Shown one piece after another: positions 13,551 to 20,166 of a stretch of 21,342 nt of DNA. Origin of the DNA: Candidatus Shapirobacteria bacterium (GTDB taxonomy: Bacteria; Patescibacteriota; Microgenomatia; UBA12405); NCBI GenBank assembly GCA_023245435.1, contig JAHFKH010000013.1:1-21342 (forward strand), in the 5' to 3' direction. A program made the position numbers and the translations under genes. The notes beneath the pieces are model-generated. The model worked only from the letters and a program-made list of their open reading frames with translations. It did not search any database and was not told where the DNA came from. Position 1 is the first letter of the stretch. Each line of letters starts with the position of its first letter.

Positions 13551-14978
13551 ATGTCAGTTTTTCATTTAAAATATCGACCACAAAAAATATCGGAATTGGA
13601 TTTGCCTGAGGTTTCGCAAAAATTGATAAATATTTTGGAATCAAAAGACATGCCCCAGTCGTGGTTGTTTGCTGGACCAAAGGGTTCGGGTAAAACTTCG
13701 GCGGCGCGAATTTTGGCCAAGGCTATAAATTGTTTAAAGCCGGATGGAGTGGAACCTTGTGATAAATGTAAAAATTGTTTGGAAATCGCTCGGGGTAATT
13801 CTCTTGACATTATCGAAATAGATGGAGCGTCAAACAGGGGGGTGGATGATATTAGAAATTTAAAAGAGAGTGCTTATTTAAGCCCGGTAAATTTAAAGAA
13901 AAAGGTGGTGATAATTGATGAAGTTCATATGTTGACCAAGGAAGCTTTTAATGCTTTGTTAAAAGTATTGGAAGAACCGCCAAAAAATTTGATATTTGTC
14001 TTGTGTACAACTGATGATAATAAAATCCCTGAGACGGTAATGTCACGATTGTGTCAATTGAGGTTTTATAAGGGTAATGAAGCGAGTTTGAAAAAGTCTT
14101 TGGATAAAATAATTAAAGGTGAAAAAATAGAAATTGATGATGAGGCGATTGATTTGTTGATTAAAAAATCAGATGGTAGTTTTCGTAATTTACAGAGAAA
14201 TTTTAATGAACTTTTTTTACAAACAGGAGTAAAAATTAGTTTAAAGTCAGTCAAGGATTATTTATCGCGAAATGGTGAATATTTGGGGGCTGATTTGGAA
14301 ATTGATTTGGTCGACAAAAAGGTGGAAGTTATTTTGGAAAAATTGGAAAAAATGGCTAAAGATGGCGTTAATTTTGGTGATTTGCGGGAAAAATGGTTGA
14401 ATTATTTTCAAACAAAAATGTTGGCTTTTTATGGAATTGGCCAAAAAAATGATGAAGGTATAAATTTATTGGAGACAAAAAAAATTATTGAATTGTTGGT
14501 TGAAGCGGGAAGTAAAGAGAAATTGACGCAAATTGGGCAATTGCCTTTGGAAATGGTGATTGTCGATTTTTTAGGAAAAAAATCTGAAATTAACAATTAC
14601 GAATTATCAATTACGAATGTAAAACCAAAAGACGAAGAAAAAATTATAGAAAAAGATATTGAGGTAGAGGTGACATCTGATGTGGAGGAGATAGCTAAAC
14701 GATGGGGGGAGGTGTTAGTTGCGGTTAAACCATATAATCATTCGGTGGAGGCGTTTTTACGAGCAGCTAGACCTAAATCAATGAGCAAAGGAATATTGGT
14801 ATTAGAAGTTTTTTATAAATTTCATAAAGAAAGATTGGAGGAGTCAAAAAATAGACAAATTGTATTGATTGGTTTGGAAAAAGTTTTGGGACAAAAAGTT
14901 GATTTTAAATGTGTGTTGACGGAAAATAAAATAAAAAATAATATACCAACGACCGATGTTAAAGAGATTTTTGTTTGA
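13551..14978 (+). CDS. dnaX: DNA polymerase III subunit gamma/tau
   Basis: DnaX is the clamp-loader ATPase. The 475-residue protein begins FHLKYRPQKISELDL and has Walker A GPKGSGKT (42-49), a four-Cys zinc module (C61, C70, C73, C76), IDGASNRGVDDIRNL, Walker B with DEVH (123-126), LKVLEEPP, and SRLCQLRF in place of the usual SRC arginine-finger motif (R166). AAA lid and collar helices follow. The region after about 345 is a short tau-like tail holding a repeat-derived stretch (INNYELSITNV). TTG 13548 just before ATG 13551 is less likely. It lies 14 nt after ybeY and precedes ybaB-recR, the classic dnaX-ybaB-recR order. Confidence 0.96.
   Translation: MSVFHLKYRPQKISELDLPEVSQKLINILESKDMPQSWLFAGPKGSGKTSAARILAKAINCLKPDGVEPCDKCKNCLEIARGNSLDIIEIDGASNRGVDDIRNLKESAYLSPVNLKKKVVIIDEVHMLTKEAFNALLKVLEEPPKNLIFVLCTTDDNKIPETVMSRLCQLRFYKGNEASLKKSLDKIIKGEKIEIDDEAIDLLIKKSDGSFRNLQRNFNELFLQTGVKISLKSVKDYLSRNGEYLGADLEIDLVDKKVEVILEKLEKMAKDGVNFGDLREKWLNYFQTKMLAFYGIGQKNDEGINLLETKKIIELLVEAGSKEKLTQIGQLPLEMVIVDFLGKKSEINNYELSITNVKPKDEEKIIEKDIEVEVTSDVEEIAKRWGEVLVAVKPYNHSVEAFLRAARPKSMSKGILVLEVFYKFHKERLEESKNRQIVLIGLEKVLGQKVDFKCVLTENKIKNNIPTTDVKEIFV
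14591..14618. repeat. AATTACGAATTA-type repeat inside dnaX
   Basis: Two AATTACGAAT words separated by a short spacer (starting ACAATTACGAATTATC) are read in frame as NNYELSITN, in the low-conservation linker of DnaX. The words match the tandem array at 6934-6961. Confidence 0.55.
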
Positions 14979-14984
14979 TGATGT

Positions 14985-14990
14985 TAGAAT
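14985..14990 (+). promoter_or_regulatory. Possible -10 for ybaB-recR
   Basis: TAGAAT followed by AGGGAG lies 33 nt before ybaB, just after the dnaX stop. No matching -35 is obvious. Confidence 0.3.
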
Positions 14991-15023
14991 AGGGAGTTAA
15001 ATTATTTATTAAATTTTTTATAT

Positions 15024-15272
15024 ATGTTTGATAAAGCTAAAATGATTGCTCAGGCTTTTAAATTAAAGAAAGCAGTAGAGGCAGAAATAATTGAATATGA
15101 AGAATCGGGAATAATTATTAAGGTTTCAGGTGATCAAAAAATAAAATTTTTGTCGGTAAATGGAGTGGAAAATAGAATTTTGACTGAAGTAATCAACAAA
15201 GCCTTGAAAAAATCACAAGAAGCTGCAGCTAAAAAAATGAAAGATATGGGTGGACTTGAAGGGTTAATGTAA
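15024..15272 (+). CDS. ybaB: YbaB/EbfC family nucleoid-associated protein
   Basis: The 82-residue protein fits the small DNA-binding YbaB/EbfC family: N-terminal helix FDKAKMIAQAFKLKKAVEAE, a central strand segment IIIKVSGDQKIKFLSVN, and a C-terminal helix with INKALKKSQEAAAKKMKDMGGLEGL. It is somewhat shorter than the usual roughly 100 residues. Family members bind DNA as dimers and may organise the nucleoid. It is followed 2 nt later by recR, the conserved pairing, which supports the call. Confidence 0.88.
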   Translation: MFDKAKMIAQAFKLKKAVEAEIIEYEESGIIIKVSGDQKIKFLSVNGVENRILTEVINKALKKSQEAAAKKMKDMGGLEGLM

Positions 15273-15274
15273 AC

Positions 15275-15868
15275 ATGAAGCTACCAGTTGGTTTAAATAA
15301 TTTAGTAGAATTTTTGCAACGGTTGCCGGGGGTTGGTCAAAAAAATGCATTAAGAATGGCTTTTTATTTGTTGCAAACACCTGATAGTTTTAACAATGAG
15401 TTGGCAGAAACAATTTCGGAATTAAAAAAGAAAGTGTTAGTGTGTCAAGAATGTTTTTCGGTCAGCGAAGATGAAATTTGTGAAGTGTGCCAAAACAAAA
15501 ATCGAAATTCTCAAATAATTTGTGTGGTAGAGCGGGCCGACGATGTGTTAACTATCGAATCGATGGGGGGATTTGAGGGGAAATATCATGTTTTGGGTGG
15601 AGCAATTAACCCGCTTAATCATATTGGTCCGGAAAATTTAAGAATAAATGAATTGCTAAATCGGGTCATAAAAAATGAGGTTTTGGAGGTAATTATGGCA
15701 ACCAATTTAAGTTTGGAAGGCGAAGCCACGGCTTTGTATATAAAATCTAAATTAAATAAAAATGTAAAAGTAACGCGAATTGGAACCGGCTTGCCAATGG
15801 GGGCTGATTTGGGTTATGCTGATATGGCGACATTACAACGAGCCATGGATGGAAGAAGGGAAATTTAA
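15275..15868 (+). CDS. recR: Recombination mediator RecR
   Basis: RecR works with RecO/RecF to load RecA at gaps. The 197-residue length is normal. It shows a helix-hairpin-helix (FLQRLPGVGQKNALRMAFYLL), a zinc finger with C57, C60, C69 and C72 (VCQECF, CEVC), a Toprim domain (ICVVERADDVLTIE, then YHVLGGAINPLNHIGPENLRI), and the C-terminal GLPMGADLGYADMATLQRAMDGRR. It directly follows ybaB. Confidence 0.96.
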   Translation: MKLPVGLNNLVEFLQRLPGVGQKNALRMAFYLLQTPDSFNNELAETISELKKKVLVCQECFSVSEDEICEVCQNKNRNSQIICVVERADDVLTIESMGGFEGKYHVLGGAINPLNHIGPENLRINELLNRVIKNEVLEVIMATNLSLEGEATALYIKSKLNKNVKVTRIGTGLPMGADLGYADMATLQRAMDGRREI

Positions 15869-15904
15869 AACTTAAACATCAAAACTTAAAAATTAAAATA
15901 AAAA

Positions 15905-16396
15905 ATGGCTGGAATAGTATCTGGGTTTTTTAAAGGAATAAAATCTATTGCAGATGAGACAGCTGAAAAATCGGTTGAACATACAGGGAAAATTGCCAGT
16001 GGCATAATTACTGGAGAAAAATTATTTGGGATTGAAAAGTCGATGACTCCAGAACAAGAACAAAAAGCAAGACAATCAGATGAAATAAAAAAGAAACAAG
16101 AAGAAGAAAAAATTAAGCAAGAATATATAGGACAAGGACGTAATGTTGAACAGGAAATAGAACAGGTGAGACAAGAAAAAGAAAGAAAAAATGAAGAGGA
16201 AGAGAAATTTTTGGAGAATTTAAAAAGACAGAGGGAAGCAGAAGCAAAAGAAAGAGAGGAAATGAATTTAAATTTGTCAGGCAATTCTAAAAAAGAGGCA
16301 GCCAAACATTTGGGTCAAAAATCACGTAAAGCCCAAATGCCTGACCCGGCGTCAATGTCGGCAACAGGGGAGATGACAGGTGGTAAAATCGATTAA
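15905..16396 (+). CDS. Hypothetical Glu/Lys-rich coiled-coil protein
   Basis: The 163-residue protein has no family I recognise. Residues 1-45 form a weakly amphipathic segment (MAGIVSGFFKGIKSIADE, then GKIASGIITGEKLFG). Residues of about 48-125 are extremely rich in Glu, Lys, Gln and Arg with heptad-like spacing, a long coiled coil or single alpha-helix. The tail (AQMPDPASMSATGEMTGGKID) is polar and probably disordered. No signal peptide or transmembrane segment is seen. TAAAAT (15894-15899) ends 5 nt before the ATG. It sits between recR and cysS with a 36-nt AT-only gap upstream. The N-terminal stretch might associate with membrane; this is speculative. Confidence 0.65.
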   Translation: MAGIVSGFFKGIKSIADETAEKSVEHTGKIASGIITGEKLFGIEKSMTPEQEQKARQSDEIKKKQEEEKIKQEYIGQGRNVEQEIEQVRQEKERKNEEEEKFLENLKRQREAEAKEREEMNLNLSGNSKKEAAKHLGQKSRKAQMPDPASMSATGEMTGGKID

Positions 16397-16404
16397 AGTA
16401 ATTT

Positions 16405-17796
16405 ATGCAAAAAATATTTTTATACAACACTGCTAGTCGAAAAAAAGAAGAGTTAAAACCGATTGTTGGTGGAAAAGTTGGAATATATTCTTGTGGCCCC
16501 ACAGTGTATTGGAATCAACATATTGGCAATATGTACTCCTATATTTCTTGGGACGTATTAGTTCGAGTATTAAAATATTTGGGATATGAAGTAAAACAGG
16601 TAATGAATTTGACCGATGTTGGTCATTTGACCTCAGATGGTGATAGTGGTGATGACAAAATGGAAAAAGGGGCCCTGCGAGAGGGATTGTCGGTTTGGGA
16701 AATAGCAAAAAAATATGAAGAGCAATTTTTTGAAAGTGAAAAGTTATTAAATATTAATCGACCTGATGTGGTTTGTAGTGCGACTCAACATATTCCGGAA
16801 CAAATTGAATTAATTAAAAAAATAGAAAAAAATGGAATGACTTACGTTATTTCTGATGGAGTATATTTTGATACTAGTAAATTTCCCGATTATGCCAAGT
16901 TTGCCAATTTAAAATTAGAAGAAATAAAAGATACTGATAGAAACGAAATTAGTAAAGAAAAAAGAAATTTGTCAGATTTTGCTTTATGGAAATTTTCACC
17001 AAAAGATGGGACTAAACGACAAATGGAGTGGGACAGTCCTTGGGGAGTTGGTTTTCCCGGTTGGCATATTGAGTGTAGCGCCATGTCAACAAAATATTTA
17101 GGAGAGGTGTTTGATATTCATACGGGAGGAATTGATCATATTCCGGTGCATCATACCAATGAAATTGCTCAGGGTTATGGGGCTTTTGGTCATCAAACCG
17201 CAAATTATTGGATACACAATGCTTTTGTGGTGGGTAAAGGGGGAACAAAAATGTCAAAATCTTTGGGCAATTTATTTTTGGCTTCGGAATTAAAAGATGT
17301 GGGAGTAAATCCGTTGGCTTATCGATATATGGTATTGAATAGTCATTATCGAAAGGGTTTGGAGTTTTCGGTTGATGGTTTGAAAGTGGCAAATATTGCT
17401 TATGAAAAGTTGGTTAGATTAATAAATGAATGGAATGATGGGGGAAAAATAAACGATAGTTATAAAAAGGAATTTGAAGAAAAAATTGCTGATGATTTGG
17501 CCATGCCTGAAGTAATGGCTTTGGTGTGGAAGTTAACTAAAGATGAAACGGTAAAAAATGAAGATAAAAAAGCAACTTTATTAGATTTTGATAAAGTTTT
17601 AGGTTTAAATTTGGGTAAATCTATTGAGGAAGTAATACCCGATGAAATATACCAATTGGCCAAAGAGAGGACTGAGGCCAAGATTGCCAAAGACTGGGCC
17701 AAAGCTGATACTTTGCGAGAAAAAATCAAAACCATGGGTTATCTTGTTGAAGATTTTAAAAATGATTGTAAAATAAGAAAGCTTGTGTTAAGCTAA
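16405..17796 (+). CDS. cysS: Cysteine--tRNA ligase
   Basis: CysRS charges tRNA-Cys. The 463-residue class I synthetase has YSCGPTVYWNQHIGN (Cys30 zinc ligand; HIGN at 39-42 in place of HIGH), then NLTDVGHLTSDGDSGDDKMEKGA, then GWHIECSAMSTKYLG (second zinc Cys), DIHTGGIDHIPVHHTNEIAQ with zinc His/Glu, and GGTKMSKSLGN with KMSKS at 282-286. The anticodon-binding C-terminal part ends KDWAKADTLREKIKTMGYLVEDFK. The HIGN and TDVGHL changes look like a CPR-type CysRS variant. TAAAGT (16394-16399) ends 5 nt before ATG. It leads the cysS-rpsF-ssb-rpsR run. Confidence 0.95.
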   Translation: MQKIFLYNTASRKKEELKPIVGGKVGIYSCGPTVYWNQHIGNMYSYISWDVLVRVLKYLGYEVKQVMNLTDVGHLTSDGDSGDDKMEKGALREGLSVWEIAKKYEEQFFESEKLLNINRPDVVCSATQHIPEQIELIKKIEKNGMTYVISDGVYFDTSKFPDYAKFANLKLEEIKDTDRNEISKEKRNLSDFALWKFSPKDGTKRQMEWDSPWGVGFPGWHIECSAMSTKYLGEVFDIHTGGIDHIPVHHTNEIAQGYGAFGHQTANYWIHNAFVVGKGGTKMSKSLGNLFLASELKDVGVNPLAYRYMVLNSHYRKGLEFSVDGLKVANIAYEKLVRLINEWNDGGKINDSYKKEFEEKIADDLAMPEVMALVWKLTKDETVKNEDKKATLLDFDKVLGLNLGKSIEEVIPDEIYQLAKERTEAKIAKDWAKADTLREKIKTMGYLVEDFKNDCKIRKLVLS

Positions 17797-17804
17797 TTGA
17801 CTTT

Positions 17805-18092
17805 ATGAATAGTAATTTTATATATGAGGTAACGGTGGTATTTGCCCCCAAAACCGAAGAAAAAACAACTGAAACGGTTTTTTCTAAATTAGAATCAATG
17901 TGGATTGCGGCCACTTTAGATAAAAAAGACCATTTAGGATCCAAAGAACTGGCTTATCCAATTAAAGGTCACAATAAAGGTGATTTTTGGACTTTAAAAA
18001 TGACAAGTGATAAAACTTTAAAATTAAATGAAGCTAATTTGTTTTTAAATCGTGAACCATCGGTTATTCGTTATTTAGTAATTAAGAAATAA
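17805..18092 (+). CDS. rpsF: 30S ribosomal protein S6 (bS6)
   Basis: The 95-residue protein fits bS6: an N-terminal FIYEVTVVFAP strand, a helix with EEKTTETVFSKLES, then LGSKELAYPIKGHNKGDFWTLKM and a final NREPSVIRYLVIKK, the usual S6 C-terminal strand. S6 binds the 16S central domain together with S18. It starts 8 nt after cysS and ends 4 nt before ssb, in the canonical rpsF-ssb-rpsR order. Confidence 0.93.
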   Translation: MNSNFIYEVTVVFAPKTEEKTTETVFSKLESMWIAATLDKKDHLGSKELAYPIKGHNKGDFWTLKMTSDKTLKLNEANLFLNREPSVIRYLVIKK

Positions 18093-18096
18093 AAGT

Positions 18097-18600
18097 ATGC
18101 CAAGTAGATGTCTTAATCGGGTTATGTTAATTGGTAATTTGACTCGTGACCCCGAGTTGCGTTATACCCCAGGTAATATGGCAGTAGTCTCTTTTGGACT
18201 GGCTACCAATCGTGTTTGGATTACCAAACAAGGTGAAAAAAAGGAAGATGCTCAATTTCATCGAATTGTGGCTTGGAATAAGTTGGCGGAATTGTGTTCA
18301 CAATTATTGTCTAAAGGTCGACGCATTTATGTTGAAGGTCGAATTCAATATCGTGAAATTGTTGATGCTGCCAATGTTCGCAAACAAGTATCAGAAATTA
18401 TTATTGAAGATATGATTGTGTTGGATAATAAAAACTTTGCTGGGGGTGGTTATTCAAACAATAATAGTAATAATGATATGGGACAAGCTAATTTGGGACA
18501 ATCTGATAATGTACCCGAGGCCGATATGCCCGTAGCAGGTGAAACAATTGAAGATGTAGTTATTCCTGATGATTTAGGAGTTGAAATTCCTACAGAATAA
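18097..18600 (+). CDS. ssb: Single-stranded DNA-binding protein
   Basis: SSB coats single-stranded DNA in replication and repair. The 167-residue protein has one OB fold (about 1-110) with CLNRVMLIGNLTRDPELRYTPG, VVSFGLATNRVW, FHRIVAWNKLAELC and GRRIYVEGRIQYREI. A Gly/Asn-rich linker follows (GGGYSNNNSNNDMG). The acidic tail ends DDLGVEIPTE rather than the usual DDDIPF, so the terminal Phe that contacts partner proteins is missing. It sits between rpsF and rpsR as in most bacteria. Confidence 0.95.
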   Translation: MPSRCLNRVMLIGNLTRDPELRYTPGNMAVVSFGLATNRVWITKQGEKKEDAQFHRIVAWNKLAELCSQLLSKGRRIYVEGRIQYREIVDAANVRKQVSEIIIEDMIVLDNKNFAGGGYSNNNSNNDMGQANLGQSDNVPEADMPVAGETIEDVVIPDDLGVEIPTE

Positions 18601-18604
18601 AAAT

Positions 18605-18862
18605 ATGAAAAAAAATAAACGCGGTAAAGATAAATTTAAAATTCCTACCAAAGGTAGGGGTAAAGAGTGTATTTTTTGTAAAGAAAAAAAATCACCGGTG
18701 TGGCAAGATTATGAAAAATTTGGTGATTTTTTGTCAACTCGAGCCAGAATTTTATCTGCTCCAATTACCGGAGTATGTATGAAACATCAACGACAATTGG
18801 CTTCAGCTGTCAAACAGGCACGACACTTGGGACTGTTGGCTTTTACGACTGCTACAGAATAA
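18605..18862 (+). CDS. rpsR: 30S ribosomal protein S18 (bS18)
   Basis: The 85-residue protein fits bS18: a basic N-terminus, CIFCKEKKSPVWQDYEKFGDFLSTRARILSAPITGVCMKHQRQLASAVKQARHLGLLAFT, the conserved rRNA-binding helices. CxxC (in ECIFCK) plus a later Cys suggest a zinc-binding variant. The frame is open back to 18581, inside ssb, but ATG 18605 after the ssb stop is the natural start. rplI, often the next gene, does not follow; a repeat element and an opposing Nudix gene do. Confidence 0.95.
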   Translation: MKKNKRGKDKFKIPTKGRGKECIFCKEKKSPVWQDYEKFGDFLSTRARILSAPITGVCMKHQRQLASAVKQARHLGLLAFTTATE

Positions 18863-18868
18863 AAAAAA

Positions 18869-18902
18869 CGTCATTGCGAGGAATCTTTGACGAAGCAATC
18901 TC
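18869..18902. repeat. Palindromic repeat, left copy (CGTCATTGCGAG...GCAATCTC)
   Basis: The element starts CGTCATTGCGAGG and ends GAAGCAATCTC, with ATTGC/GCAAT pairing at its ends. An inverted relative is at 19371-19410. This sequence type is a common dispersed intergenic repeat in many bacteria. Confidence 0.75.
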
Positions 18903-18928
18903 TTTGGGATTTAAAAAGCCTTTGATTA

Positions 18929-19327
18929 TTATTGCCCGAGATTACTTAATACTTGACTTAAAAAATCAAATTCGTTGTGTTGACAAAGACTTTGGATTTC
19001 ATCTTTTTTTATCCAACAAAATTCATTGTGTTCGTCTGAAATTGTAACATTAGTAGAGCTTGATTCTAATAAATATGGACAAACAACCCATCGAATATCT
19101 TCTTCAACAATTTCTAATACTTTACCACTGTTTAGTATTTTTGAATTTAAATTAGCTTCTTCTAAAACTTCGCGAACAACAATTTCTTCTCCCGTTTCTT
19201 TAGTATCAAAAGTTCCTGAAATATATTCCCACTCATTAGGGCTATATCGATGATTATTATGTCTTTTCAATAACAAATATTTATTATTGTTTTTAACTAC
19301 TCCTGCAACTATGGCGATTGTTTTCAT
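18929..19327 (-). CDS. Nudix hydrolase
   Basis: Nudix enzymes hydrolyse nucleoside diphosphates linked to another moiety, as in nucleotide clean-up. The 132-residue protein has the Nudix box at 38-60: G38-x5-E44-x7-R52-E53-V-L-E56-E57-A-N-L, complete except that the usual Gly after EE-x is Asn59. An N-terminal strand KTIAIVAGVV and KYLLLKRHN precede it. The frame extends upstream to 19405, but that part translates a repeat; ATG 19327 gives the normal start, with TAAAAT ending 5 nt upstream on this strand. It is the only minus-strand gene in this half and is enclosed by inverted repeats, which suggests it was acquired as a unit. The substrate is unknown. Confidence 0.85.
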   Translation of the reverse strand: MKTIAIVAGVVKNNNKYLLLKRHNNHRYSPNEWEYISGTFDTKETGEEIVVREVLEEANLNSKILNSGKVLEIVEEDIRWVVCPYLLESSSTNVTISDEHNEFCWIKKDEIQSLCQHNEFDFLSQVLSNLGQ

Positions 19328-19370
19328 ACTGTATTTTAATACATTTATTTGGGGCTGTATCGATTCCAAT

Positions 19371-19410
19371 GAGATTGCCTCGCCCCGCAGTGGCGGGGCT
19401 CGCAATGACG
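19371..19410. repeat. Palindromic repeat, right copy (inverted)
   Basis: GAGATTGCCTCG, then GCCCCGC-AGTG-GCGGGGC (a perfect 7-bp inner stem), then CTCGCAATGACG. Read on the minus strand, it begins CGTCATTGCGAG and ends GCAATCTC like the left copy, and both continue with a similar TTGG word (left CTTTGGGAT, right CATTGGAAT). Confidence 0.8.
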
Positions 19411-19423
19411 TATACTTATACTG

Positions 19424-19429
19424 TAGAAT
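19424..19429 (+). promoter_or_regulatory. Putative -10, leaderless start at 19435
   Basis: TAGAATAGGTAATG: the hexamer TAGAAT ends 5 nt before the ATG. The next gene has the near-identical TAGAATAGATAATG. Confidence 0.5.
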
Positions 19430-19434
19430 AGGTA

Positions 19435-20163
19435 ATGAAAATTGCTTGGAGTATTAAAATACCAAAAGGAGCGAAGCTAAAAGTAAAAAATGGTCAATCA
19501 GTCTTGGAGGGTGATGTAATTTATGAATATCATCTTGATAGTATTGAAAGATTACCCTTGATGGGATGGCAAAATTTGGGGTTAGATGATCGAAAAACAG
19601 TCTTATCACAAATTTTGAAAAGAACCTTAACTAAGGGTGAATTTTTATGGAAAGGCTCATGGTTTAACAATATTAGTTTGAATTCGCCGGGAGAAGGAAA
19701 ATGTAAAGGAGTGGATGAGTTTGGAAATATTGAGCTGGAAACAGAAAAGGAAGAAATTTATTTGGCACCGATATCGGCAAAAAATATAAGAGTAGAAGAT
19801 GAAAAAATAATTTTTGAGTTAAGAGGAACTGAATATGAAGCAAAAGGAATTAATGAATTAAAAGGTTGGGGAGATTTTGAAGCCAGAATAGTTGACGATT
19901 TGGATTTGATTGGAAAATCACAAATAAGGCAAGTGGTAATGATTAAAGATCATTTGGAAGTGGCGATAAAAGCTGAAGCGGTGGGAGTGTCGGGTTTAAT
20001 TTTGATTGATGTGCCAAAAGAAAATGAATTTGAAGACAGTGATATACCGGTAGTATCGATGGAAAAATCGGAAGCAGAAAAATTAATAAAAATAGTTGAT
20101 GGTAAAAAGGCAAAAGTTTGGATAAATGCTAGTGCTGCAAAAGTATTGTTGGTGCTAGAATAG
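19435..20163 (+). CDS. Conserved-looking protein of unknown function
   Basis: The 242-residue protein has no signal peptide or membrane segment. Residues of about 10-30 (KGAKLKVKNGQSVLEGDVIYEY) look like half of a barrel-sandwich (biotinyl/lipoyl-like) motif with G-x-x-V-x-x-G-D. A second Gly-rich turn occurs at about 85-100 (NSPGEGKCKGVDEFGNIEL). Residues of about 150-242 alternate helix and strand (VVMIKDHLEVAIKAEAVGVSGLILIDVP, then IPVVSMEKSEAEKLIKIVDGKKAKVWI), suggesting a small alpha/beta domain. It is followed 3 nt later by the S41 peptidase, so the two may be functionally linked. I cannot name a family. Confidence 0.7.
   Translation: MKIAWSIKIPKGAKLKVKNGQSVLEGDVIYEYHLDSIERLPLMGWQNLGLDDRKTVLSQILKRTLTKGEFLWKGSWFNNISLNSPGEGKCKGVDEFGNIELETEKEEIYLAPISAKNIRVEDEKIIFELRGTEYEAKGINELKGWGDFEARIVDDLDLIGKSQIRQVVMIKDHLEVAIKAEAVGVSGLILIDVPKENEFEDSDIPVVSMEKSEAEKLIKIVDGKKAKVWINASAAKVLLVLE
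20156..20161 (+). promoter_or_regulatory. Putative -10, leaderless start at 20167
   Basis: TAGAATAGATAATG: TAGAAT overlaps the preceding stop codon and ends 5 nt before the peptidase ATG, matching the arrangement at 19424. Confidence 0.45.
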
Positions 20164-20166
20164 ATA

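Noticed and set aside
18929..19253. Plus-strand open frames across the Nudix region
   Set aside because: They overlap the intact Nudix box on the other strand and have no domain features.
19328..19405. Longer Nudix protein starting near 19405
   Set aside because: The added 26 residues come from the right-hand repeat and its flank; the Nudix fold begins at MKTIAIVAG.
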